NCBI GenBank assembly: GCA_019418305.1
Contig: DYCA01000007.1
Coordinates: forward strand, 3,258 to 29,239
Direction: 5' to 3'
DNA from: Clostridiales bacterium
GTDB lineage: Bacteria; Bacillota; Clostridia; Oscillospirales; Butyricicoccaceae
Length of the DNA: 25,982 nt
Part shown: one piece after another, positions 1 to 6,660 of the stretch
Layout of the letters: the number at the start of each line of letters is the position of its first letter
How positions within the stretch are numbered: position 1 is the first letter of the stretch
Notes under the pieces: model-generated
Told to the model about the DNA's origin: nothing
What the model saw: the letters and a program-made list of their open reading frames with translations, nothing else
Databases searched by the model: none
Made by a program: the position numbers and the translations under genes

Positions 1-1
1 T

Positions 2-517
2 TTTCATATTGTCAGCGGCGATGGGCAGGATCTGATTGACCGACTGGACAAAGGGCTTTTCGACTTTGGTTTGCTGCTCGGCACAACTGACTCCTCCAAA
101 TATGAACAACTAGCGCTGCCCATGCTGGACCATTGGGGGGTTTTGATGCGCAAAGACGCCCCTCTTGCGCAAAAGGACTGCATCGCGCCGGAGGACCTGT
201 GGGATAAACCGCTGATTTTATCCCGTCAGATGATTCACTTTCCGAATTTCCTGCAATGGATACAAAAACCCTTGTCCGAACTGCAAATCAGCGCAACCTA
301 CAATCTGGCGTACAATGCCTCTCTGATGGCCGACGAAAACATGGGCTATGTATTGACACTGGATAAACTCATCAACACCGGCGGCGACAGCAGCCTCTGC
401 TTTCGTCCGCTCACGCCGGACATCACCTTGGGTATGTCGCTGGTCTGGAAACGCTATGCAGCCCTATCCAAGGCTGCCGAATATTTTTTAGCACAGCTTC
501 GGGCTGCTATCTCTTGA
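2..517 (+). CDS. LysR-family transcriptional regulator, C-terminal part (5' truncated by window edge)
   Basis: The reading frame is open from base 2 to the TGA at 515-517, giving about 171 residues with no start in the window. It opens with FHIVSGDGQDLIDRLDKGLF, which fits the first strand and helix of the LysR effector-binding domain (the family pattern is SGN/D, then a stretch ending in a D-x-G motif such as LDKGLFDFGLLLG). The rest (LPMLDHWGVLMRKDAPLAQ, and PLILSRQ further on) matches the hinge and second lobe of the periplasmic-binding-protein-like fold. The N-terminal winged helix lies outside the window, so neither the target genes nor the ligand can be read. The gene ends just before a bidirectional terminator shared with the converging cyclophilin gene. 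The LysR assignment rests on domain pattern and is fairly secure; the specificity is unknown. Confidence 0.85.
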   Translation, partial: FHIVSGDGQDLIDRLDKGLFDFGLLLGTTDSSKYEQLALPMLDHWGVLMRKDAPLAQKDCIAPEDLWDKPLILSRQMIHFPNFLQWIQKPLSELQISATYNLAYNASLMADENMGYVLTLDKLINTGGDSSLCFRPLTPDITLGMSLVWKRYAALSKAAEYFLAQLRAAIS

Positions 518-537
518 ATCTGCTTACACCAATACGC

Positions 538-567
538 AAAAACCGTCTCCCACGGGAGACGGTTTTT
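538..567. terminator. Bidirectional intrinsic terminator between LysR and cyclophilin genes
   Basis: A perfect 9-bp GC-rich stem (CCGTCTCCC, two-base loop, GGGAGACGG) is flanked by five A on the left and five T on the right, so it forms a U-tailed hairpin on either strand. It lies between two converging genes and probably ends transcription of both. Confidence 0.93.
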
Positions 568-577
568 CTGCATTCTA

Positions 578-1231
578 TTAATCGGTGATAGTAATGCTTT
601 CGATCACCGGCTGATTTTCCGGCAGCACTGTGCCGTTACCATCTTCTACCGGCGTATTCTCGCAAATCTTGTCGACGATGTCCATGCCGTCGGTCACGTA
701 GCCGAAGCAAGCATACTGTCCGTCCAGATAGGTGCTGTCCTGATGGACAATAAAAAACTGTGAAGAAGCGCTGTCCATATCCTGCGCACGCGCCATCGAG
801 ATTGCGCCACGCGTATGCGACAAATCATTTTTCACGCCGTTTTCAGCAAACTCTCCCTTGATGGTCTGATCAGAGCCACCCGTTCCGTCTCCGTTCGGAT
901 CCCCGCCCTGCATCATAAAGCCGTTAATGATCCGGTGAAAGGTCAGGCCGTTATAAAAACCGCTTTCCGCTAAATCCATAAAATTCTGCACTGTGATTGG
1001 CGCGGCGTCACCGTCCAACTCGACTGTGATCGTGCCCATGTCTTGAATCTTAATTTCCGCATGATGCGTACCGATGCTCTCAACCTCGGTTTGAATTTCA
1101 CTCTGCGCCGTATCCGATTGGGCATTTTGCGTATCGGCCGCATTGCTCTGCTCTCCTGCGCCACTGCATCCGCTCAAAACCAGTGCTGCTAAGATACCGC
1201 AAATGCCCCAAAAACGTTTCCTGTTGCTCAT
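578..1231 (-). CDS. Cyclophilin-type peptidyl-prolyl cis-trans isomerase, lipoprotein
   Basis: This is a 217-residue secreted foldase that isomerises Xaa-Pro bonds, probably tethered outside the membrane. I chose the ATG at 1231 because AAAGGAGT lies 7 bases before it. An in-frame ATG at 1267 overlaps the treR stop but has no good ribosome binding site. Residues 1-22 are a lipoprotein signal (charged n-region, hydrophobic core, LSGC lipobox, lipidated Cys22). Residues 23-55 are a low-complexity Gln/Asn/Ser/Thr linker. The rest is a compact bacterial cyclophilin domain with the active-site signature FHRIINGFMMQGGDPNGDG, then SSQFFIVHQD and a C-terminal CFGYVTDGMDIVD segment, all characteristic of the family. 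It lies 35 bp downstream of treR on the same strand and may be cotranscribed with it, although no functional link to trehalose is known. Confidence 0.93.
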   Translation of the reverse strand: MSNRKRFWGICGILAALVLSGCSGAGEQSNAADTQNAQSDTAQSEIQTEVESIGTHHAEIKIQDMGTITVELDGDAAPITVQNFMDLAESGFYNGLTFHRIINGFMMQGGDPNGDGTGGSDQTIKGEFAENGVKNDLSHTRGAISMARAQDMDSASSQFFIVHQDSTYLDGQYACFGYVTDGMDIVDKICENTPVEDGNGTVLPENQPVIESITITD

Positions 1232-1266
1232 TGTGTTACTCCTTTTTCTGTGTTTTCGGTTTTCCA

Positions 1267-2016
1267 TTATTTTTCTTCCAGCTTACCCTGTGCAGACGAA
1301 CGCCGCACTGCATTGTCCTGGAATCGGAAAAAGTTTGGATGGTGGCGCGACTGCGTATACTCGAACATCACGCCGTCGCTATTATAGGTCTGGCTGCTGA
1401 CGACGGCAAGGCAATTGCAGTCTCCCAAATCCAAATACTGGAGGTCAAGCGATGTTGCCCTTTCCACTGTCACCACGCGCTTACTATTGATGATAGATAT
1501 ATGCAGTTCAGTTTCCAGATAACGATAAATCGATAGTTCTGCGATCTCCCGTGTCAGGCCCTCCGCCACATCCTGCCGGAAATAACTGTGATTGAAAATC
1601 AGCGGTTTTCCGTTCAGGTAATGCAAACGCTGGATGTAAAACAGCGGCGTCCCCTCCGCAAAGCCAGTCTTATCAGCAAGCTGCCGATCCGCTGTCACCG
1701 GCAAAAACAGCAGAACTCTGCTTGTTCCGCGCTTCTGGTTGCGTGCCGCAGACTCGCCGAATGTCTCAATCGTACCCAATGTAAATGTTGTTTGCTGGGA
1801 TGGCTCAAAGATATTGCGCATCCCCTTGCCTTGCATGGTCTGCACATAGCCTTCCCGCACCAGTTCGCTCACCGCGCGGCGCAGCGTGTTGCGCGAGCAC
1901 CCTAGCTCAGCGATTAACGTATGTTCGCTCGGCAGCATTTCCTGCGGCGGATATGTACCGGATTCGATTTTTTCTTTCAGAATCTGATACAGTTGTTCAT
2001 ATTTTGCCTTCGGCAT
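1267..2016 (-). CDS. treR: GntR/HutC-family repressor, probable trehalose operon regulator TreR
   Basis: The 249-residue protein has an N-terminal winged helix-turn-helix (residues about 4-70; YEQLYQILKEKIESGTYPP, then LPSEHTLIAELGCSRNTLRR and the wing GYVQTMQGKGM), typical of GntR proteins. A UTRA effector-binding domain follows (about 90-240). The ATG at 2016 has a GAGAGGTG ribosome binding site. In Bacillus, TreR represses the tre genes and is released by trehalose-6-phosphate. The call here rests on divergence from treB-treC and on a strong palindrome at the treB start, not on UTRA residues. It could be another sugar regulator of the HutC subfamily, but the neighbourhood makes TreR the best choice. 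A likely TATAAT -10 box lies about 35 bases upstream of the start. Confidence 0.87.
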   Translation of the reverse strand: MPKAKYEQLYQILKEKIESGTYPPQEMLPSEHTLIAELGCSRNTLRRAVSELVREGYVQTMQGKGMRNIFEPSQQTTFTLGTIETFGESAARNQKRGTSRVLLFLPVTADRQLADKTGFAEGTPLFYIQRLHYLNGKPLIFNHSYFRQDVAEGLTREIAELSIYRYLETELHISIINSKRVVTVERATSLDLQYLDLGDCNCLAVVSSQTYNSDGVMFEYTQSRHHPNFFRFQDNAVRRSSAQGKLEEK

Positions 2017-2050
2017 GACACACCTCTCTGCAGAATTAACTGATTTATTT

Positions 2051-2079
2051 ATTATAACACACGCCCCGTATTAATAAAA
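2051..2079 (-). promoter_or_regulatory. Possible treR promoter
   Basis: On the minus strand a perfect TATAAT (2051-2056) is preceded at 17-base spacing by TTTTAT (2074-2079), a poor -35. The transcript would start about 30 bases before the treR ATG. The -10 box is convincing; the -35 is weak, as might suit a lowly expressed repressor gene. Confidence 0.45.
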
Positions 2080-2226
2080 CCTTCCGACATAAAAATTCAA
2101 AATACCGCATCATCACATATTTACACCAGCTTTTTGCACGAATTCAATGATTCTTTACCGTCATTTTATCCATTTTACTTGACAGAACACCTAAAAAAGT
2201 TTTAGTTTTTTTGTTAAAGAATCCAC

Positions 2227-2255
2227 TTGTTTTCCGTTCCATAAAGCGGTATTCT
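2227..2255 (+). promoter_or_regulatory. Probable treB-treC promoter
   Basis: TTGTTT (2227-2232) and TATTCT (2250-2255) are separated by 17 bases. The predicted start near 2262 lies about 7 bases before the 18-bp palindrome, so a repressor bound there would sit on the initially transcribed region. The -35 itself lies in ACTTGTTT, which repeats one half of that palindrome and may be a second half-site. Confidence 0.55.
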
Positions 2256-2268
2256 ATCCTCAAGAGAT

Positions 2269-2286
2269 AACTTGTTTAAACAAGTT
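2269..2286. promoter_or_regulatory. Putative TreR operator, perfect 18-bp palindrome
   Basis: AACTTGTTTAAACAAGTT is a perfect inverted repeat, 30 bp before the treB ATG and just after the predicted transcription start. From memory, known Bacillus TreR operators have a TTGT...ACAA core, as here. The site lies in the divergent treR-treB intergenic region (2017-2316). Binding is inferred, not shown. Confidence 0.75.
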
Positions 2287-2316
2287 GCGGAAAGAAAATC
2301 AATAGGAGGAAGATTC

Positions 2317-4278
2317 ATGGGAAAGTACCAGCAGGACGTCCAGACGCTGCTCGAAAAGATCGGCGGAAAGACAAATATTCAAGCAGTTTCACATTGCATG
2401 ACGCGCATGCGCTTTGTACTTGTCGATCCCCAAAAAGCCGATGAAAAGGAAATCGAAAAAATCCCCAGCGTCAAAGGTACATTCACACAGGCTGGACAGT
2501 ATCAGGTTATCATCGGCAATGACGTAGCAAACTTCTATCAGGAATTTACTAAGTATGCCGGTATCGAGGGCGTAAGCAAAGATGCCGTCAAGAGCGCAGC
2601 AAAAACCAATCAGAACCCCCTACAGCGCATCATGGGCGCGCTGGGTGAAATCTTCGCTCCCATCATTCCAGCACTCATCTGCGGTGGTCTTGTGCTGGGC
2701 TTTCGCAACATCATCGGTGAGGTAGACTTGCTCAACGGCCGCACTCAGTCGCTGGCTGACGTGTCGCAGTTCTGGGCGGGTATGTACAGCTTTCTGTGGC
2801 TGATTGGTGAGGCAATCTTTCACTTTCTTCCGGTTGGCATCACATGGTCGATCACCAAGAAGATGGGCACTACCCAAATTCTTGGTATTGTGCTCGGCCT
2901 GACGCTGATTTCTCCACAACTCTTGAACGGTTTCTCAGTAGCGACTACTCCGGTAAACGAAATCCCGGTTTGGGATTTTGGCTTCGCACAGGTGCAAATG
3001 ATTGGCTATCAGGGACAAGTTGTTGCCGCAATCATGGCAGGCTTTGTGCTGGTCTACTTAGAGAAGTTCTTCAAAAAGATCTGTCCTGAAGTTGTCAGTA
3101 TGGTCGTTGTACCGTTCTGTGCACTGGTGCCTGCTGTGCTGATCGCACACACGGTCGTCGGCCCGATCGGCTGGAAGATCGGCGATTTTATTGCAAACAT
3201 CGTCAACATGGGTCTGGCTTCTAACTTCAAACTGGTCTTTGCCGCACTCTTCGGCCTGTTCTATGCACCAATCGTCATGACCGGCCTGCACCACATGACC
3301 AATGCAATCGACTCTCAACTGGTCAACACCTACGGCGGCACCAATCTTTGGCCAATGATTGCGCTGTCTAATATTGCACAAGGCTCAGCAGTGCTTGCTA
3401 TGTCCTTCCTTCAAAAGCGCAATGAGCGCGCACAACAGGTGAATATCCCGGCATGTATCTCCTGCTATCTTGGCGTTACCGAGCCGGCGCTGTTCGGCGT
3501 CAACCTGAAATATGGTTTCCCGCTCGTATGCGGCATGATCGGTTCAGCCTGCGGCGCAGTCATTTCAATCGGCACAGGCGTCACTGCCATCAGCATCGGC
3601 GTCGGCGGTCTGCCGGGCATCCTCTCCATCTTCCCCGAATACTGGCTTAACTTCCTGCTGGCGATGGCCGCTGCAATCATCGTGCCGTTTGTGCTGACCT
3701 ATATCGTGGGCAGCCGCAAGCTGTCCCGCGAGGATCGCGTGATGGAATCCGCTCCGACTGTGGCTCCCACAGCGGAAACCGCCGCTGCACCGGCAGCAGT
3801 AAATACACCGGACTCTCGTGCCTCTATTACACTTAAGGCAATCTGTGACGGTCACACCCTGCCGCTGTCCGAAGTGCCGGATGATGTGTTCTCCAAAGGC
3901 ATCATGGGCGAAGGCATGGCCTTTGAACCGACGAGCGATACCATCTATGCTCCGGCTGATGCTACTGTTTCGGTTGTCATGGAGGACAGCCGCCATGCCT
4001 GCGGTCTTACGCTGGCAGACGGTACTCAACTGCTCATCCATATCGGCGTGGATACGGTGGATATGAAAGGCGACGGTTTCACCCTATTCGTTCACGAAGG
4101 CGACACTGTTAAGGCAGGAGACAAGCTCATTACATTCTCCCCGAACAAAATCGCAGCCGCCGGTCATCCCAAGACCACAGTATTCATCGTCACGGAACCG
4201 GCGGGCCACACCAATATGACATTCCACACAGGCATTGATGCCAAACATGGCGAGACGGTTGCAGCCGAACTTGCCTGA
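2317..4278 (+). CDS. treB: Trehalose-specific PTS permease, EIIBCA fusion
   Basis: A 653-residue membrane protein that takes up trehalose and releases trehalose-6-phosphate into the cytoplasm. I chose the ATG at 2317 because AGGAGGA lies 6 bases upstream; a TTG 45 bases earlier lies inside the operator palindrome and is not a credible start. Domains in order: EIIB (about 1-85) with phospho-acceptor Cys27 in SHCMTRMRF; EIIC (about 105-480), about ten hydrophobic segments including GEIFAPIIPALICGGLVLG and the substrate-loop motif GVTEPALFGVN; an Ala/Pro/Thr linker (about 480-505); and a glucose-type EIIA (about 508-653) with the phospho-acceptor His575 in LLIHIGVDTV. Many trehalose permeases lack the A domain and borrow EIIA-Glc, so this copy is self-contained from HPr onward. 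It lies 18 bp before treC in one operon. The trehalose call rests on the treC neighbour and on B/C-domain similarity; another alpha-glucoside is the alternative. Confidence 0.92.
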   Translation: MGKYQQDVQTLLEKIGGKTNIQAVSHCMTRMRFVLVDPQKADEKEIEKIPSVKGTFTQAGQYQVIIGNDVANFYQEFTKYAGIEGVSKDAVKSAAKTNQNPLQRIMGALGEIFAPIIPALICGGLVLGFRNIIGEVDLLNGRTQSLADVSQFWAGMYSFLWLIGEAIFHFLPVGITWSITKKMGTTQILGIVLGLTLISPQLLNGFSVATTPVNEIPVWDFGFAQVQMIGYQGQVVAAIMAGFVLVYLEKFFKKICPEVVSMVVVPFCALVPAVLIAHTVVGPIGWKIGDFIANIVNMGLASNFKLVFAALFGLFYAPIVMTGLHHMTNAIDSQLVNTYGGTNLWPMIALSNIAQGSAVLAMSFLQKRNERAQQVNIPACISCYLGVTEPALFGVNLKYGFPLVCGMIGSACGAVISIGTGVTAISIGVGGLPGILSIFPEYWLNFLLAMAAAIIVPFVLTYIVGSRKLSREDRVMESAPTVAPTAETAAAPAAVNTPDSRASITLKAICDGHTLPLSEVPDDVFSKGIMGEGMAFEPTSDTIYAPADATVSVVMEDSRHACGLTLADGTQLLIHIGVDTVDMKGDGFTLFVHEGDTVKAGDKLITFSPNKIAAAGHPKTTVFIVTEPAGHTNMTFHTGIDAKHGETVAAELA

Positions 4279-4296
4279 AACAGGAGGAAAACTAAA

Positions 4297-5949
4297 ATGT
4301 TTGATTTTCGCAAAAGTGTCGTTTATCAGTGCTACTTTAAATCTTTTTTTGACTCGGACGGCGACGGCGTAGGCGATTTAGGCGGCGTGACTGCCAAACT
4401 TGACTATCTCAAGGCGCTGGGTGTGGATTACATCTGGCTCAACCCTTTCTTCCCCTCCCCGCAGCGCGACAACGGTTATGATGTTGCCGACTACTGTGCC
4501 GTCGACCCGCGCTTCGGCACAATGGCAGACTTTGAAACGCTGTCTAGGGAAGCCGCCAAGCGCGGTATCCGCCTGATGCTCGATATGGTATTTAACCACA
4601 CCTCGACCGAGCACGAATGGTTCCAAAAAGCCATGGCGGGCGATAAAGACTACGAAGATTTCTATATCTGGCGCGAAGGCGGATCAGACGGCACGCCTCC
4701 CAACAACTGGGAGAGCAAGTTCGGCGGCAGCGCATGGCAGTATGTACCCGAAAAAGGCAAATGGTATCTGCATCTGTTCGACCCGACGCAAGCTGACCTC
4801 AACTGGGAAAATCCGCGCGTGCGCAAAGAACTGCAAAACGTCATCCGCTTCTGGATGGACAAGGGTGTGAAGGGTTTTCGCTTTGATGTGGTCAACCTCA
4901 TCAGCAAGGGCTCCTATGAATCCGACAACGAAGGTGACGGCCGCCGCTTCTATACGGACGGTCCGCGCGTACACGAGTTTCTGCACGAACTGAGCGCCGC
5001 AACTTTCGGCACAGATGCCGAGATTATTACGGTCGGCGAGATGTCCAGCACCAGCATGGAAAACTGCTTCCGTTATGCCGGGGCAGATACGGGCGAACTC
5101 AGTATGGTATTCTCATTCCACCACCTCAAGGTGGACTTTGTCGGCAATGAAAAATGGGTTCTGGTACCGTTCGATTTCGGCAAGCTCAAGAACATCCTAT
5201 TCTCGTGGCAAACTGGTATGAGCGAACACAACGCCTGGAACGCAGTATTCTGGTGCAACCATGACCAGCCGCGCGTCGTCTCCCGCTTTGGAGACGAAAA
5301 CGAATACTGGGCACAATCGGCCAAGATGCTGGGCACGGTCATCCATTGCCTGCGCGGTACGCCATACGTTTATCAGGGCGAAGAGATTGGCATGACCAAT
5401 GCGGGCTTTAGCTCGCTCGACCAGTACCGCGATGTGGAAAGCATCAACCATTATCACATTCTGCGCGCACGCGGTCTGCATGAAGACAGCGTTTATGACA
5501 TTCTGCGCGTCCATTCACGCGACAATGCGCGCACGCCCATGCAGTGGGATACCAGCGCGCACGGCGGTTTTACTACAGCCGAACCGTGGCTGAGCGTTAA
5601 CCCCAATCATACACGCATCAACGCTGCGGCACAGGTAGACGACCCGGAGTCGGTGTTCTCCCACTACCGCAAGCTGATTGCACTGCGTAAACAGTATGAT
5701 GTGATCGCCTATGGTGACTTCGCGCCGCTGAGCGAAGACCATCCATCCGTGCTAGCCTATACCCGCCGTTTCCACGGCGAACAGCTCGTCGTTGTCAACA
5801 ACTTTTACCGCACGGAAGTGGATTGGAATTGCCCGATCGCTCTTAACGGTTTCACCTGCCTGCTCTCCAACTATGCCAATTCCTCTGTACAGACCAAACT
5901 TCATTTGCGTCCTTATGAATCTCTAATTCTGTATCGTGCAGCAAAATAA
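4297..5949 (+). CDS. treC: Trehalose-6-phosphate hydrolase (phospho-alpha-(1,1)-glucosidase), GH13
   Basis: A 550-residue cytoplasmic enzyme that splits trehalose-6-phosphate into glucose and glucose-6-phosphate. The start at 4297 follows CAGGAGGAAAAC. The GH13 TIM barrel is clear: a calcium-site-like DSDGDGVGDLGG near the N-terminus; the SPQRDNGYDVADY segment seen in the TreC/oligo-1,6-glucosidase branch; DMVFNHTS (conserved region I); GFRFDVVN with nucleophile Asp197; TVGEMSS with acid/base Glu248; and CNHDQPR with Asp323. A C-terminal beta domain ends the protein. The length is typical of TreC (about 540-560). An oligo-1,6-glucosidase or a sucrose isomerase-like enzyme has a similar fold, but coupling to a PTS permease that delivers a phosphorylated disaccharide favours TreC. 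A strong terminator lies 17 bp after the stop. Confidence 0.92.
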   Translation: MFDFRKSVVYQCYFKSFFDSDGDGVGDLGGVTAKLDYLKALGVDYIWLNPFFPSPQRDNGYDVADYCAVDPRFGTMADFETLSREAAKRGIRLMLDMVFNHTSTEHEWFQKAMAGDKDYEDFYIWREGGSDGTPPNNWESKFGGSAWQYVPEKGKWYLHLFDPTQADLNWENPRVRKELQNVIRFWMDKGVKGFRFDVVNLISKGSYESDNEGDGRRFYTDGPRVHEFLHELSAATFGTDAEIITVGEMSSTSMENCFRYAGADTGELSMVFSFHHLKVDFVGNEKWVLVPFDFGKLKNILFSWQTGMSEHNAWNAVFWCNHDQPRVVSRFGDENEYWAQSAKMLGTVIHCLRGTPYVYQGEEIGMTNAGFSSLDQYRDVESINHYHILRARGLHEDSVYDILRVHSRDNARTPMQWDTSAHGGFTTAEPWLSVNPNHTRINAAAQVDDPESVFSHYRKLIALRKQYDVIAYGDFAPLSEDHPSVLAYTRRFHGEQLVVVNNFYRTEVDWNCPIALNGFTCLLSNYANSSVQTKLHLRPYESLILYRAAK

Positions 5950-5966
5950 TCATTTCTATGCAAATC

Positions 5967-6006
5967 CAAAAGCAGCAGTGTCTCGCAGCCTGCTGCTTTT
6001 GCTTTT
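5967..6006 (+). terminator. Intrinsic terminator of treB-treC
   Basis: Arms CAAAAGCAGCAG (5967-5978) and CTGCTGCTTTTG (5990-6001) form a perfect 12-bp stem with an 11-base loop, followed by CTTTT. Confidence 0.92.
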
Positions 6007-6104
6007 AAACCTCCGCCCCTTTCTAGCGTGCAGGAGCAGCAAGAATCTATAATAGCTTAAGTTTAATAATTACAAACGTATTTTTCCATTATTCAAAAAA
6101 ATGC

Positions 6105-6133
6105 TTGTTTTTTTCATTCTCGCATGATATAAT
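6105..6133 (+). promoter_or_regulatory. Promoter of the tRNA-Ser gene
   Basis: TTGTTT (6105-6110), a 17-base spacer and a perfect TATAAT (6128-6133) lie 33 bases before the mature tRNA. The surrounding DNA is AT-rich with an A-tract just upstream, as expected for a strong tRNA promoter. Confidence 0.85.
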
Positions 6134-6166
6134 AACAAAGCACTGTGCAGAGCAGGTATTTGATAT

Positions 6167-6255
6167 GCAGCGGTATCGAAGTGGTCATAACGGGGCTGAC
6201 TCGAAATCAGTTTGCCGGCAACGGCACGTGGGTTCGAATCCCACCCGCTGCGCCA
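6167..6255 (+). tRNA. tRNA-Ser (anticodon CGA)
   Basis: The 89-nt gene has an acceptor stem GCAGCGG/CCGCTGC, a discriminator G and an encoded CCA (6253-6255). The anticodon stem GCTGA/TCAGT closes the loop CTCGAAA, which places CGA at 34-36 and so reads the serine codon UCG. A long variable arm (TGCC, loop, GGCA) is typical of class II serine tRNAs, and the T arm contains GTGGG-TTCGAAT-CCCAC. The call is made by hand-folding and is secure. Confidence 0.97.
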
Positions 6256-6262
6256 ACGAAAC

Positions 6263-6321
6263 ACCTCTACTTGAACCAAACAAATGGCTGACATTTGCTT
6301 GATTTCAAGTAGAGGTTTTTT
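6263..6321 (+). terminator. tRNA-Ser terminator with nested hairpin
   Basis: Outer arms ACCTCTACTTGAA (6263-6275) and TTCAAGTAGAGGT (6304-6316) form a 13-bp stem ending in six T. The 28-base loop holds a second hairpin, CAAATG (6281-6286) with CATTTG (6292-6297). It starts 8 bases after the tRNA 3' end. Confidence 0.92.
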
Positions 6322-6322
6322 G

Positions 6323-6526
6323 CTGAAACCCTTCTCCTGTCAGTGGTTTCAGACTTTTTCCATATCTCAGACCATAGAAGCAAATCCCGATTGGCAGCCA
6401 GGTCAGACATTTGACTCCAGCATTCTCAATGGCATCACGAGAAAATCAGTGGAACATTGGATTATCCAAACGGGTGTTGGAACATTAACACTCACAAGCG
6501 GGAACGAGATTAACGTAAGCGTATAA
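6323..6526 (+). pseudogene. Possible coding remnant behind tRNA-Ser (unrecognised)
   Basis: The 405 bases between the tRNA and the recD2 stop hold no complete gene. One frame is open through the tRNA terminator to the TAA at 6524-6526. Its last 55 or so residues look protein-like, with an even amino-acid mix and a beta-rich end (NPDWQPGQTFDSS, then SVEHWIIQTGVGTLTLTSGN and a final EINVSV). There is no ribosome binding site and no plausible start beyond the terminator, so it looks like the 3' end of a gene whose front is gone. I do not recognise the family. The position just behind a tRNA gene, a common integration site for mobile elements, makes a decayed insertion possible, but I found no repeated tRNA 3' end or integrase. 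It may simply be non-coding. Confidence 0.25.
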
Positions 6527-6593
6527 GAAGGATAAGCTGTGCTCTCTTTCGATACCTGTTTTATACCCAGTATATTTTTATTAATGAAAGCTA

Positions 6594-6627
6594 AAAAACA
6601 GCAGCCATATTGGTTGCTGTTTTTTTA
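6594..6627. terminator. Bidirectional terminator downstream of recD2
   Basis: ACAGCAGCC and GGTTGCTGT pair with one G-U wobble, with A-rich sequence on the left and seven T on the right, so the hairpin is U-tailed on both strands. It lies about 35 bases past the recD2 stop on the minus strand. Confidence 0.82.
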
Positions 6628-6660
6628 TTCATTTTCAAGTTTAAAAATCTTCTCCACTAC

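Noticed and set aside
2179..2206. Perfect TTGACA at 2179-2184 as the treB promoter
   Set aside because: The sequence 17 bases on (TTAGTT) is a poor -10, and the promoter at 2227-2255 fits the operator better. The AT-only CTAAAA/TTTTAG hairpin nearby is too weak to call.
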